Shown piece after piece: positions 13,538 to 20,913 of a stretch of 24,410 nucleotides of DNA (position 1 is its first letter; every line of letters starts with the position of its first letter). The stretch covers positions 1-24,410 of IMG/VR virus record IMGVR_UViG_3300006945_000006. One strand, given 5' to 3'. This DNA comes from a virus. Below the pieces are notes generated by a model that saw only the letters and a list, made by a program, of their open reading frames with translations, ran no database searches and had not been told where the DNA came from. The position numbers and the translations under genes were made by a program.

Positions 13538-15279
13538 TCCTGCGACCGTACCAGCAGGCAGCGGTTGAAGCTGTTTACGCCTACCTGCGGACCCACGACG
13601 ACAACCCGGTCGTTGTGATCCCGACCGCGGGCGGCAAGACGCCGGTCATGGCGACCATCTGCAAGGACGCGGTGACGCGCTGGAACGGCCGGGTGCTGAT
13701 CCTGGCCCACGTCAAGGAGCTGCTGGAGCAGGCTGCGGACAAGCTGGGCAAGGTCTGCCCCGAGGTCCGGTTCGGCATTTACTCGGCCGGCCTGAGGCGG
13801 CGCGACACCGGTCGGGCGGTCATCCTGGCCGGCATCCAGTCGGTCTACCAGCGGGCCGTCGAGCTGGGCACGTTCGACCTGGTCCTGGTGGACGAGGCCC
13901 ACCTGATCCCGCCCGAGGGCGACGGGATGTACCGGCAGTTCCTGGCCGACGCCAAGGGGATCAACCCGCACCTTCGCGTCGTCGGCCTGACGGCCACGCC
14001 GTACCGGCTGAAGTCCGGCCTCATCTGCAGCCCGGACCACTTCCTCAACGCGATCTGCTTCGAGGTCGGCGTTCGGGAGCTGATCGTCCAGGGCTACCTC
14101 TGCCCACTGGTCACCAAGGCCGGCAGGGCGCGGGCGGACACCAGCGGCCTGCACGTGCGCGGCGGGGAGTACGTCGCCGTTGAGGTCGAGGACCTGATGG
14201 ACCAGGACGCGCTGGTGCGGGCGGCTTGCGCCGAGATCGTCGAGTACACCCGTGACCGCCAGACGGTCTTGATCTTTGCTTCGGGGATCAAGCACGGCCA
14301 GCACGTCGTGCATGTACTGAAAGAGCAGCACGGCATCGAGTGTGGCTTCGTCAGCGGAGAGACGCCGGACGGCGAACGGGACCGATTGATTGCCCGGTTC
14401 CGGGATCAGGGGTGGGCACGCCAGCTTCAGATCGACTTTGGAGCAAACGCCGCCGAGCCGCTGAAGTACCTGTGCAACGTCAACGTGCTGACGACCGGCT
14501 TCGACGCGCCGAACGTCGATTGCGTGGCCCTGCTGCGGCCGACGTTGTCGCCGGGCCTGTACTACCAGATGGTCGGCCGGGGCTTCCGACTCCACCCCGG
14601 CAAGCAGAACTGCCTGGTCCTCGACTTCGGCGGCAACGTGCTGCGGCACGGCCCGGTGGACCAGGTCCGGGTCAAGGAGGTCGGCGGCCAGGGCAGCGGC
14701 CAGGCTCCGGCGAAGGAGTGTCCGCAATGTCAGTCGGTCATTGCCGCCGGCTACGCGCGCTGCCCCGATTGCGGCTACGAGTTCCCGCCGCCCGAGCGCG
14801 GCAAGCACGATGCGAAAGCGAGCAGCGCCGGCATCCTGTCGGGGCAGGTGGCAACGACCAGGTACGCCGTGCGGGACGTGTCTTACAGCGTCCACAGGAA
14901 GCGCGGTGCGCCGGAGGACGCGCCGAGGACCATGCGGGTCGATTACAAGGTCGGCTGGCACGAGTACAAGTCGGAGTGGGTCTGCTTCGAGCACACCGGC
15001 TACGCCCGGCAGAAGGCGGTCGCCTGGTGGAGGCAGCGCTCGCACGAGCCGGTGCCGGAGACGGCCGAAGAAGCGGTCACTCTGGCGCAAAACGGGCGCC
15101 TGGCCCCAGCGCGGGAGATCACCGTTCGCAGCGTCACGGGTGAGGACTTCGACCGGATCATCGGCTACGAGTTGGGCGACATCCCGCCGCAGCCGGACAG
15201 CAAGGACCTGCCCGAGGACGCGTTCGACTTCCCATTCGGGGCCAACGCGGTCGCCGCGGAGGAGGAGATTCCGTGGTGA
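13534..15279 (+). CDS. SF2 DEAH-box helicase with zinc ribbon (581 aa)
   Basis: A superfamily 2 helicase or translocase of the type found in phage replication modules. Motif I is PTAGGKT (30-36), motif II DEAH (120-123), TATP (153-156), then helicase C with VLTTGFDAP (318-326) and QMVGRGFR (345-352). A zinc ribbon with CPQC and CPDC (about 396-413) follows. The last part (about 430-581) is an uncharacterised domain with a W-rich segment. About 17 residues before KYLCNVNVL (around 291-308) look like an insertion relative to relatives I remember. GGGGAG lies upstream of the ATG, which overlaps the resolvase stop. The end overlaps the PrimPol start. Confidence 0.9.
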   Translation: MILRPYQQAAVEAVYAYLRTHDDNPVVVIPTAGGKTPVMATICKDAVTRWNGRVLILAHVKELLEQAADKLGKVCPEVRFGIYSAGLRRRDTGRAVILAGIQSVYQRAVELGTFDLVLVDEAHLIPPEGDGMYRQFLADAKGINPHLRVVGLTATPYRLKSGLICSPDHFLNAICFEVGVRELIVQGYLCPLVTKAGRARADTSGLHVRGGEYVAVEVEDLMDQDALVRAACAEIVEYTRDRQTVLIFASGIKHGQHVVHVLKEQHGIECGFVSGETPDGERDRLIARFRDQGWARQLQIDFGANAAEPLKYLCNVNVLTTGFDAPNVDCVALLRPTLSPGLYYQMVGRGFRLHPGKQNCLVLDFGGNVLRHGPVDQVRVKEVGGQGSGQAPAKECPQCQSVIAAGYARCPDCGYEFPPPERGKHDAKASSAGILSGQVATTRYAVRDVSYSVHRKRGAPEDAPRTMRVDYKVGWHEYKSEWVCFEHTGYARQKAVAWWRQRSHEPVPETAEEAVTLAQNGRLAPAREITVRSVTGEDFDRIIGYELGDIPPQPDSKDLPEDAFDFPFGANAVAAEEEIPW

Positions 15280-17153
15280 CGCCGGCCGAGCTGCTGTCTG
15301 CCGCTCTCCGCTACGCCGAGCTGGGCTACCGGGTGTTTCCCTGCGCACCCTCTGGCAAAGCGCCGTTGACCGAACACGGCTTCCACGACGCGACCACGGA
15401 CCAGGAGGAGATCGAACGCTGGTGGACCCAGCACCCCAACGCCAACATCGGCATACCGGCGGCGGGGCTGGTGGTCATTGACATCGACGGCGAGGCCAAC
15501 CCGTGGCCGGGCGACCCGGAGCGCAGCGCCGACTTGGCCCAGACCGGCGCAATGGGGCTGACGCCCCGCGGCGGACGGCATTACCTCTTTCGCCGGCCGG
15601 CGGGCAAATCCTGGCGTTGCACCGAATCGCGCCTGGCGCCCCACGTCGATACCCGCACGGACGGCGGCTACATCCTCGTTCCGCCCTCGGTGGTCGAAGG
15701 GCGTGCCTACCGCTGGGCACCGGGTCTGGAGCTGGACGGCCCGCCGGACAGCCTGCCCGAGCCGCCGTCGTGGTTGGTCGGGTTGCTCAACTCCTTGGCC
15801 CAGGAAACGCCCACGTTGGCCCACGTCGCGGCCGGCGGGGGCCAGGCGAACCCGATCCCGGAGGGCCAACGGAACGCGACCCTGGCGCGCCTGGGCGGGA
15901 ACATGCGCCGGGTCGGGATGACCCTGGCCGAGATCGCCGCCGCCTTGCTCCAGACCAACAAGGACCGCTGCTTCCCGCCGCTGTCGCCCCGCGAGGTCGA
16001 GCGCATCGCCGCAAGTGTCGCCCGGTACGAGCCCGACCAGATCGCGACCGCGATGGCCGAAGGGCACTGGGACCAGTTGATGCAGGTCCAGGCGCCGCAG
16101 CTCGCCCCGGTCAGCCTGGCCGACCTGGTGGCGCGCTACCCCGACCTGCGCCGGCCGGTGATCCACGGCCTGCTGCGCCAAGGCGAGACGATGAACGTCA
16201 TCTCCGCCCCCAAGATCGGCAAGTCCTGGCTGGTCACCGACCTGGCCCTGGCCGTCGCCACGGGCCGGCCCTGGCTCGACACGTTCGCGTGCGAAGCCGG
16301 CGACGTGCTGATCATCGACAACGAGCTTCATGGCGAGACCTCGGCCAACCGCATCCCCAAGGTCGCGGCGGCCCGGCAGATCGGGCTCGGTGATGTTGGC
16401 GGGCACGTCTTCGTGCAGAACCTCCGGGGGCACTGGCAGGACATCTTCTCGCTGGGGCCGTACTTCCGCTCCCTCGACCCGGGGCGGTTCCGGGTGATCA
16501 TCCTCGACGCCATGTATCGCTTCATGCCCAAGGAGATGGACGAGAACGACAACGGCACGATGGCGAACGTTTACAACGCCATCGACCGCTACGCCGACCT
16601 GCTGGGCTGCTGCTTCGTGCTCATCCACCACACCAGCAAGGGGAACCAGTCCGGCAAGGCGATCACCGACGTGGGGGCAGGCGCCGGCAGTCAAAGCCGG
16701 GCGACCGACACGCACCTGATCCTGCGCCCGCACGAGGAGGACGACGTGGTGGTGCTGGAGGCGGCCGTGCGCTCCTGGCCGCCGGTCCTACCAAGGTGCC
16801 TGCGGTGGGCCTTCCCGGTGTGGACGCCGGCCGACGACCTCGACCCGACTCTGCTGCGGAGCGAACGTCCCAGGCGGGCACGCAAGGCCGAGGCGGACGC
16901 GGACGAAGCGGAACAACCCGAGCCCACCTGGGACGCGGAACGGTTCGCGGCGACGTTCGTGACGGGCAAGCCCAAGACGCGCGACGCCATCCTCGCCGAA
17001 GCGAATGCCGTGGGGCTGTCCGACTGGAAGGCGGAACGCCTGCTGCGTCGGGCGGAAGGACTGTCCCTTGTCCACCGCTGGGCGAGCGGGCGCAACCGAC
17101 CGTCGGCCTACGCGAACGTCCCCCAGCCGGCCAACGAGGAGGCTGACCCGTGA
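15273..17153 (+). CDS. Bifunctional primase-polymerase / RepA-like helicase (626 aa)
   Basis: The N-terminal PrimPol domain (about 1-170) has the usual GKAPLTEHGFHDATTD, catalytic-site D70 and D72 in VVIDIDGE, and H103 in GGRHYLF. A linker (175-192) contains a repeat-derived stretch. Residues about 195-252 resemble a PriCT domain. The helicase half (about 290-520) has Walker A SAPKIGKSWL, Walker B VIILDAMYR (408-416) and an HHTSKG motif (452-457) typical of RepA-type hexameric helicases. The C-terminal part is a small helical domain. The start is GTG at 15273 with GGAGGAG 6 nt upstream and overlaps the helicase stop. It is the main replication initiator candidate, directly followed by the iteron-like region. 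Confidence 0.9.
   Translation: MVTPAELLSAALRYAELGYRVFPCAPSGKAPLTEHGFHDATTDQEEIERWWTQHPNANIGIPAAGLVVIDIDGEANPWPGDPERSADLAQTGAMGLTPRGGRHYLFRRPAGKSWRCTESRLAPHVDTRTDGGYILVPPSVVEGRAYRWAPGLELDGPPDSLPEPPSWLVGLLNSLAQETPTLAHVAAGGGQANPIPEGQRNATLARLGGNMRRVGMTLAEIAAALLQTNKDRCFPPLSPREVERIAASVARYEPDQIATAMAEGHWDQLMQVQAPQLAPVSLADLVARYPDLRRPVIHGLLRQGETMNVISAPKIGKSWLVTDLALAVATGRPWLDTFACEAGDVLIIDNELHGETSANRIPKVAAARQIGLGDVGGHVFVQNLRGHWQDIFSLGPYFRSLDPGRFRVIILDAMYRFMPKEMDENDNGTMANVYNAIDRYADLLGCCFVLIHHTSKGNQSGKAITDVGAGAGSQSRATDTHLILRPHEEDDVVVLEAAVRSWPPVLPRCLRWAFPVWTPADDLDPTLLRSERPRRARKAEADADEAEQPEPTWDAERFAATFVTGKPKTRDAILAEANAVGLSDWKAERLLRRAEGLSLVHRWASGRNRPSAYANVPQPANEEADP
15808..15830 (+). repeat. 23-bp dispersed repeat, copy 1 (in PrimPol linker)
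   Basis: A 23-bp sequence, identical at 20541-20563 and 20610-20632, made of two 10-bp units GCCCACGT[T/C]G. Here it codes for PTLAHVA in the linker between primase and PriCT-like domain. Confidence 0.85.
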
Positions 17154-17158
17154 GCCGC

Positions 17159-17339
17159 CTGTGTGGTGAGAGCGTCGTGGCGACCACTGCTCACAGCGAT
17201 TGCCGTGTGGTGCGACTACTCACCACACAGCGAAAATGCGGTTCTGTGTGTGGTGTGAGTCCCCCTAATACCCCCTGCGTGTGCTCACGCCACAAGGCGT
17301 GAGCACACACTGTGTGGTGAGCATAGCCTCACCACACAG
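17159..17339. other. Putative replication origin with 12-bp iterons and two perfect hairpins
   Basis: CTGTGTGGTGAG occurs exactly at 17159-17170 and 17310-17321 (plus) and inverted at 17219-17230 and 17328-17339. Shorter matches lie at 17204-17211 and about 17244-17259. The last pair forms a perfect 12-bp hairpin with a 6-nt loop. Just before it is a perfect 13-bp stem (17279-17291 with 17296-17308, loop ACAA). The block begins 6 bp after the PrimPol-helicase stop, the usual place for iteron origins. A/T-rich patches lie beside it (17231-17243, 17410-17440). Confidence 0.6.
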
Positions 17340-17413
17340 ACGGCCGATAGGTACTTCCCGGGCGTCCTTCGGCCCGGCCCCGCGGCGGGAACAGCCGCAA
17401 AGGATAGCAGGCT
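17340..17413 (+). other. Leader downstream of the iteron block
   Basis: A GC-rich stretch with a short dyad (CGGGC ... GCCCG near 17359-17377) passing into an A/T-richer tract with runs of T near 17413-17440. It could include an unwinding element or a promoter for the following genes. No clear promoter boxes are recognised. Confidence 0.3.
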
Positions 17414-17443
17414 TTGTTTTCTTTGTCCGAACTTTTGGCTCCC

Positions 17444-17824
17444 ATGAAGTCGAACCACCCGCAACGTAACGCGTGGCAACGGGCGGCAGTGAGCCTGAAG
17501 GCCCGCCTGAACACCGATCATCGCAATCATCAAATGCTCGCCGATCCTTGGTCACGGGCAGCCCACTGCATGGTCCAAGGTTGGCGAAACATCGCGAGCC
17601 AAGGGCGGCTTGGTTACATCCCTCAACCCCGACGGAGACCGACAACATGGCAAGAGGCAGCCCAATCCATAAAGGCGTCGCTGGACAGCCGGAAGACCAG
17701 CCGGCTGCTGGACACCACGACCTGGCACTTCTGGGCGGGCCACCTACCCAACATGAAACTGCGGTACATCCCGTTACGGCGGCGCCGCGCCCCCGCGGCC
17801 CGATCACCACGGCCAACGTCCTGA
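17444..17824 (+). CDS. Repeat-containing N-terminal part of an apparently frameshifted HNH protein
   Basis: The frame from the ATG at 17444 (a TTG at 17414 is the other candidate, with AGGA upstream) codes for 126 residues with an internal duplication. AWQRAAVSLKARL and TWQEAAQSIKASL match closely, a third weaker PWSRAAHCM copy lies between, and LGYIP and LRYIP end the two units. G/C at third positions is strong up to about 17780, more so than in the overlapping HNH frame. From there the HNH frame is the well-coded one. The shift is -1, which equals loss of one base. A C5 run at 17790-17794 is a plausible site. Function of the repeats is unknown. DNA binding is a reasonable guess in an HNH protein. 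Confidence 0.5.
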   Translation: MKSNHPQRNAWQRAAVSLKARLNTDHRNHQMLADPWSRAAHCMVQGWRNIASQGRLGYIPQPRRRPTTWQEAAQSIKASLDSRKTSRLLDTTTWHFWAGHLPNMKLRYIPLRRRRAPAARSPRPTS

Positions 17825-18069
17825 AGCTGGTGGAGTGGCAGGGATACCGCTGTGCCCTGACCGGGCGACCGCTGACGCCTGAGACGGCGTCCCTGGACCA
17901 CATCGTCTCGGTACGCTGCGGCGGCGAACATTGCATGGAGAATGTGCAGGTGCTGCACAAGGAGGTCAACCGGGCCAAGGCCACGATGACCAACGAGGAG
18001 TTCATGCAACTCTGCCGCGAGGTCGTCGAGCACATGATGCGGCAACAGGCGGAAGGAGAGGAGCCATGA
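17647..18069 (+). CDS. HNH endonuclease (C-terminal HNH domain intact)
   Basis: The HNH core is clear in the last 85 residues: QGYRCALTGRPLTPETASLDHI with C-x-x-T, then DHIVSVRCGGEH, and NVQVLHKEVNRAK. These give the H-N-H metal and catalytic residues (DHI, then N in ENVQ, then H in VLHKE). The C-terminal helix has FMQLCREVVEHM. An ATG at 17647 has GGAG 9 nt upstream, but the first 45 codons of that reading have poor third-position bias, so the natural N-terminus is probably encoded in the overlapping frame (17444-17824). Its stop overlaps the methyltransferase start as ATGA. Phage HNH enzymes act as homing nucleases or in packaging. Confidence 0.75.
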   Translation: MARGSPIHKGVAGQPEDQPAAGHHDLALLGGPPTQHETAVHPVTAAPRPRGPITTANVLKLVEWQGYRCALTGRPLTPETASLDHIVSVRCGGEHCMENVQVLHKEVNRAKATMTNEEFMQLCREVVEHMMRQQAEGEEP

Positions 18070-19406
18070 AGATCGAACTGCGGAAGCTGTCCGACATCAA
18101 GCCCTACGCCAACAACCCGCGCCTCAATGACGACGCTGTGGAGGCCGTCGCGGCCTCCATCCGCGAGTTCGGCTTCCGCCAGCCGATCGTGGTGGACGCC
18201 GAGGGCGTTATCGTCGTCGGCCATACGCGCTACAAGGCCGCGCTGAAGCTGGGCCTGGAAATGGTGCCGGTCCACGTCGCCACGGACCTGACCCCCGAGC
18301 AGATCAAGGCCTACCGCATCGCCGACAACAAGAGCGCCGAGCTGTCCGACTGGGACTACGACCTGCTACCCGTCGAGTTGGGCGAGCTGCAGGGCATGAA
18401 CTACGACCTGGGCCTTCTCGGCTTCGACCAGGATGAGCTGGCCCGGCTGCTCAACCCCGGCGTCAAGGACGGGCTGACCGACCCCGACGAGGTGCCAGAA
18501 CCGCCCGACGAGGCGACGACCAAGCCCGGCGACCTGTGGCTGCTGGGTGACCACCGCTTGCTCTGCGGCGACAGCGGCAAGCCCGAGGACGTGGACCGCC
18601 TGCTCAATGGCGCGGTGATCCACCTGGTCAACACCGACCCGCCCTACAACGTGCGGGTCGAACCCAGGAGCAACAACGCCATCGCCGCCGGCCTCAGCTC
18701 GTTCGAGGTCACGCACCACCAGAAGATGGACGTGGTCCGGCACCCGGAGAAGGCAAAGCCGACCGGCAAGAAGCTGCGGGCCAAGGACCGGCCGCTCGCC
18801 AACGACTTCGTTTCCGACGAGGCGTTCGAGAAGATGCTGCACGCCTGGTTCGGCAACCTCGCCCGCGTGCTCGAGTCCGGCCGGGCCTTCTACATCTGGG
18901 GCGGCTACGCCAACGTCGCCAACTACCCGCCGGTGCTGAAGGCGTGCGAGCTGTATTTTTCGCAGGCAATCATCTGGGTGAAGGAGCATCCCGTCCTCAC
19001 CCGCAAGGACTTCATGGGCAACCACGAGTGGTGCTTCTACGGCTGGCGGGAAGGGGCGGCCCACGTCTTCCTCGGCCCCAACAACGCTGTCGATGTCTGG
19101 TCGGTCAAGAAGGTCAACCCGCAGAACATGGTCCACCTGACCGAGAAGCCGGTCGAGCTGGCCGTGCGGGCGATCCAGTACTCGTCGCGGCCCGGCGAGA
19201 ACGTCCTCGACCTGTTCGGCGGCTCCGGCTCGACGCTCATCGGCGCGGAGCAGACCGGCCGCAAGGCATACCTCATGGAGCTGGACCCGCTCTACTGTGA
19301 CGTGATTTGCGAACGCTGGTGCAAGTTCACCGGAAAGGAGGCATTCCGTGTTGATCCTCAAGGAAATCAAACCCCGCGCTCCGAGCTGCTCGCCGGGCGA
19401 GCGTAA
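18066..19406 (+). CDS. ParB-like nuclease domain fused to DNA methyltransferase (446 aa)
   Basis: Residues 1-90 form a ParB/Srx-type domain with KPYANNPR and GHTRYKAA (52-59). After a linker with GDLWLLGDHRLLCGD, the methyltransferase shows the catalytic DPPY (191-194, motif IV) and, much later, the AdoMet site FGGSGST (384-390, motif I), so motif order is that of the beta class of N6-adenine/N4-cytosine enzymes with a target-recognition region in between. Phages use such proteins to modify DNA and evade restriction. GGAGAGGAG precedes the ATG at 18066. No restriction partner is adjacent. Recognition sequence unknown. Confidence 0.9.
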   Translation: MKIELRKLSDIKPYANNPRLNDDAVEAVAASIREFGFRQPIVVDAEGVIVVGHTRYKAALKLGLEMVPVHVATDLTPEQIKAYRIADNKSAELSDWDYDLLPVELGELQGMNYDLGLLGFDQDELARLLNPGVKDGLTDPDEVPEPPDEATTKPGDLWLLGDHRLLCGDSGKPEDVDRLLNGAVIHLVNTDPPYNVRVEPRSNNAIAAGLSSFEVTHHQKMDVVRHPEKAKPTGKKLRAKDRPLANDFVSDEAFEKMLHAWFGNLARVLESGRAFYIWGGYANVANYPPVLKACELYFSQAIIWVKEHPVLTRKDFMGNHEWCFYGWREGAAHVFLGPNNAVDVWSVKKVNPQNMVHLTEKPVELAVRAIQYSSRPGENVLDLFGGSGSTLIGAEQTGRKAYLMELDPLYCDVICERWCKFTGKEAFRVDPQGNQTPRSELLAGRA

Positions 19407-19815
19407 GGTGGGCGGCAATCGCCGCCCACGCTCGTGGACGATCTGTCCGGTATGCCTGGGCATCTTCCCGCTGCCCCATTTGCGGCGTCGGTTCTGCTCC
19501 TACCCCTGCAAGGTCACGGCGCAAGCGACGGGACGACAGACCGTGCGACGAACGATTGCGAAAGCTCGCACCGCCCAGAGCCTGCTGCGCTACCACGTTC
19601 AGGCCGGGAACATTGTCCGCCCGGATGCCTGCGAGGAATGCGGGGCCACGGATCGACGCATCGAGGCAGCCCACTTCAACTACGACGAGCCGTTGCGGGT
19701 CCGCTGGCTTTGCGTTCCTTGTCATCGCCGGTGGGACAAGAGCGAACCCAAACAAGCCACGATCATCGTCCAGCGCCGGGAGAAGTTCACCGGCCGCAAG
19801 GTGGAAAGGGGGTAA
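19348..19815 (+). CDS. Zinc-finger phage protein with two Cys clusters (155 aa)
   Basis: Starts at a GTG (19348) with GGAGG 7 nt upstream, overlapping the methyltransferase end by 59 nt. Two Cys sets are seen: C33/C36 with C50/C54, and C95/C98 with H109 and C122/C125. The second set has the form C-E-E-C-x...AAHFNYDEPLRVRWLCVPCH, familiar from small HNH-like zinc proteins of phages. No catalytic HNH triad is obvious. It could be a DNA-binding protein or a degenerate nuclease. Function not assigned. Confidence 0.7.
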   Translation: MLILKEIKPRAPSCSPGERKVGGNRRPRSWTICPVCLGIFPLPHLRRRFCSYPCKVTAQATGRQTVRRTIAKARTAQSLLRYHVQAGNIVRPDACEECGATDRRIEAAHFNYDEPLRVRWLCVPCHRRWDKSEPKQATIIVQRREKFTGRKVERG

Positions 19816-19820
19816 TCAGC

Positions 19821-20210
19821 ATGCGCGACTACACGCTGCACGACTCCGGCGAGCGCCAGCAGTTTGCGACCGGGGCGGTGCGGGACCGGCAAGCCGGCAA
19901 GGGGCGGTTCGACCTGCTTCCCGCGCTGGCGGTGACCCGCCTGGCCCGGCACTTTGAGAAGGGCGCGGCCAAGTACGGCGACCGCAACTGGGAGCGGGGC
20001 ATCCCGCTCAGCCGCTTCCTGGACTCGGCCCTGCGCCACCTGTTCGCCTACCTGGCGGGCCGGGACGACGAAGACCACCTGGTGGCGGCCGCCTGGAACC
20101 TGCTGGCGGCCCTGGAGACGGACGCGCGGGCGGCCGGCGGCCGGCTCCCGCCCGAGCTGGTGGACATCGGCCCTCAGCGGCCGGACGGGACAAAGGAGGC
20201 GGAAGCATGA
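19821..20210 (+). CDS. DUF5664 / MazZ-like dATP/dGTP diphosphohydrolase domain protein (129 aa)
   Basis: 129 residues with the family pattern FATGAVRDRQAGKGRFDLLP, then EKGAAKYGDRNWERGIPLSRF and SALRHLFAYLAGRDDEDHLVAAAWN, rich in the E/D and H residues that bind metal in all-alpha NTP pyrophosphatases. Related MazZ of cyanophage S-2L hydrolyses dATP and dGTP, supporting 2-aminoadenine DNA. Many phages carry the domain without a Z-genome. AGGGGG lies 9 nt before the ATG at 19821. Overlap with the next gene is ATGA. Confidence 0.85.
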   Translation: MRDYTLHDSGERQQFATGAVRDRQAGKGRFDLLPALAVTRLARHFEKGAAKYGDRNWERGIPLSRFLDSALRHLFAYLAGRDDEDHLVAAAWNLLAALETDARAAGGRLPPELVDIGPQRPDGTKEAEA

Positions 20211-20650
20211 TCTACCTGGCCAGTCCCTACTCGCACCCGGACCCGGCGGTGCGCGAGCAGCGGTTCCGCGCCGCCTGCCGGGCGGCCGTTGCCCTGCTCT
20301 GTGCCGGCCAGGTGGTTTTCTCGCCCATCACCCACAGCCATCCGCTGGCGCAGCACGGGCTGCCGGGGAGCTGGCAGTTCTGGGAGCAGTACGACCGCAA
20401 GTTCCTGGAGCGGTGCGACGAGGTGGTGGTGCTAATGCTGGATGGCTGGGAGGAGAGTGTCGGGGTGCAGGCGGAGATCCGCATCGCGCGGGAGCTGGGC
20501 AAGCCGGTACGATATCTGGCCCCGGAGTTGGCCCCCGTTTCGCCCACGTTGGCCCACGTCGCGTCCGGTTCCCCGGAGGCGGACCCCACGCCAATCGGGG
20601 CCGATCGCCCGCCCACGTTGGCCCACGTCGCGTCGGAGGTGCCGGGGTGA
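20207..20650 (+). CDS. DUF1937 family, nucleoside 2-deoxyribosyltransferase-like protein (147 aa)
   Basis: Residues 1-107 match DUF1937: MIYLASPYSHPDPAVREQRF, FSPITHSHP, WQFWEQYDRKFLERCDEVVVLMLDGW, and VGVQAEIRIARELGKPVRYL, with the S-P-Y and Q-A-E segments of the Rossmann-like deoxyribosyltransferase fold. Residues 108-147 are a tail made of two copies of the 23-bp repeat (PTLAHVAS twice) plus spacer, so the tail is probably a late addition without catalytic role. The start overlaps the DUF5664 stop, so the two are co-translated, pointing to nucleotide pool or base-modification chemistry. Confidence 0.82.
   Translation: MIYLASPYSHPDPAVREQRFRAACRAAVALLCAGQVVFSPITHSHPLAQHGLPGSWQFWEQYDRKFLERCDEVVVLMLDGWEESVGVQAEIRIARELGKPVRYLAPELAPVSPTLAHVASGSPEADPTPIGADRPPTLAHVASEVPG
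20541..20632 (+). repeat. 23-bp dispersed repeat, copies 2 and 3 (in DUF1937 tail)
   Basis: Copies at 20541-20563 and 20610-20632, both identical to 15808-15830 and in the same reading frame of their gene as copy 1 is in PrimPol (PTLAHVA). The two are 69 bp apart, a multiple of three. Confidence 0.85.
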
Positions 20651-20672
20651 ACGCCAACGCGACCAACGAGAA

Positions 20673-20693
20673 GAGACCCCGCCGGGGGGTCTC
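20673..20693. terminator. Bidirectional terminator-like hairpin between convergent genes
   Basis: GAGACCCC (20673-20680), loop GCCGG, GGGGTCTC (20686-20693): a perfect 8-bp GC-rich stem in the 69-bp gap between the rightward DUF1937 gene and the leftward zinc-ribbon gene. It lacks a long U-run, but the position between converging genes fits a terminator. Confidence 0.65.
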
Positions 20694-20719
20694 ACGGGCG
20701 ATGGGGTTGTCGGGGCGGG

Positions 20720-20899
20720 CTACGCTTCCGCGTCCGGCTGGTTCGGGTCGTAGACGGTCCCGCAGCTGTCGCAGCGGACCTTATCGTCGTCGATCCAGAC
20801 CAGCGAGTCGATGTCGTCCTCGCCGCAGCTCGGGCAAGCAAAGCCGGGGGCCACGCGGTCGTAGCCGTCGGGTTCGATGGGGTGGTTATTGGTCGTCAT
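20720..20899 (-). CDS. Small zinc-ribbon protein (59 aa)
   Basis: 59 residues with one zinc ribbon, CPSC (22-25) and CDSC (43-46), and an acidic middle (EDDIDSLVWIDDDK). The ATG at 20899 has AAGGAG 8 nt upstream. It is the second gene of a leftward pair after the HARE-HTH gene. Such small ribbons often bind nucleic acid or polymerase, but no function can be named. Confidence 0.75.
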   Translation of the reverse strand: MTTNNHPIEPDGYDRVAPGFACPSCGEDDIDSLVWIDDDKVRCDSCGTVYDPNQPDAEA

Positions 20900-20913
20900 G
20901 GTCCGCGCTCCTT

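Noticed and set aside
17265-18275. A 336-codon minus-strand frame across the HNH region
   Set aside because: It reads through the iteron block and the antisense of a clear HNH domain, with no domain of its own.
18066-18340. ParB domain as a plasmid-type partition system
   Set aside because: It is fused to a DPPY methyltransferase, there is no ParA gene nearby, and no parS-like sites were noticed. This architecture is common among phage methyltransferases.
15808-20632. The three 23-bp repeats as a CRISPR array or attachment sites
   Set aside because: They are inside coding frames, unevenly spaced (about 4.7 kb and 69 bp), too few, and without cas genes or an integrase.
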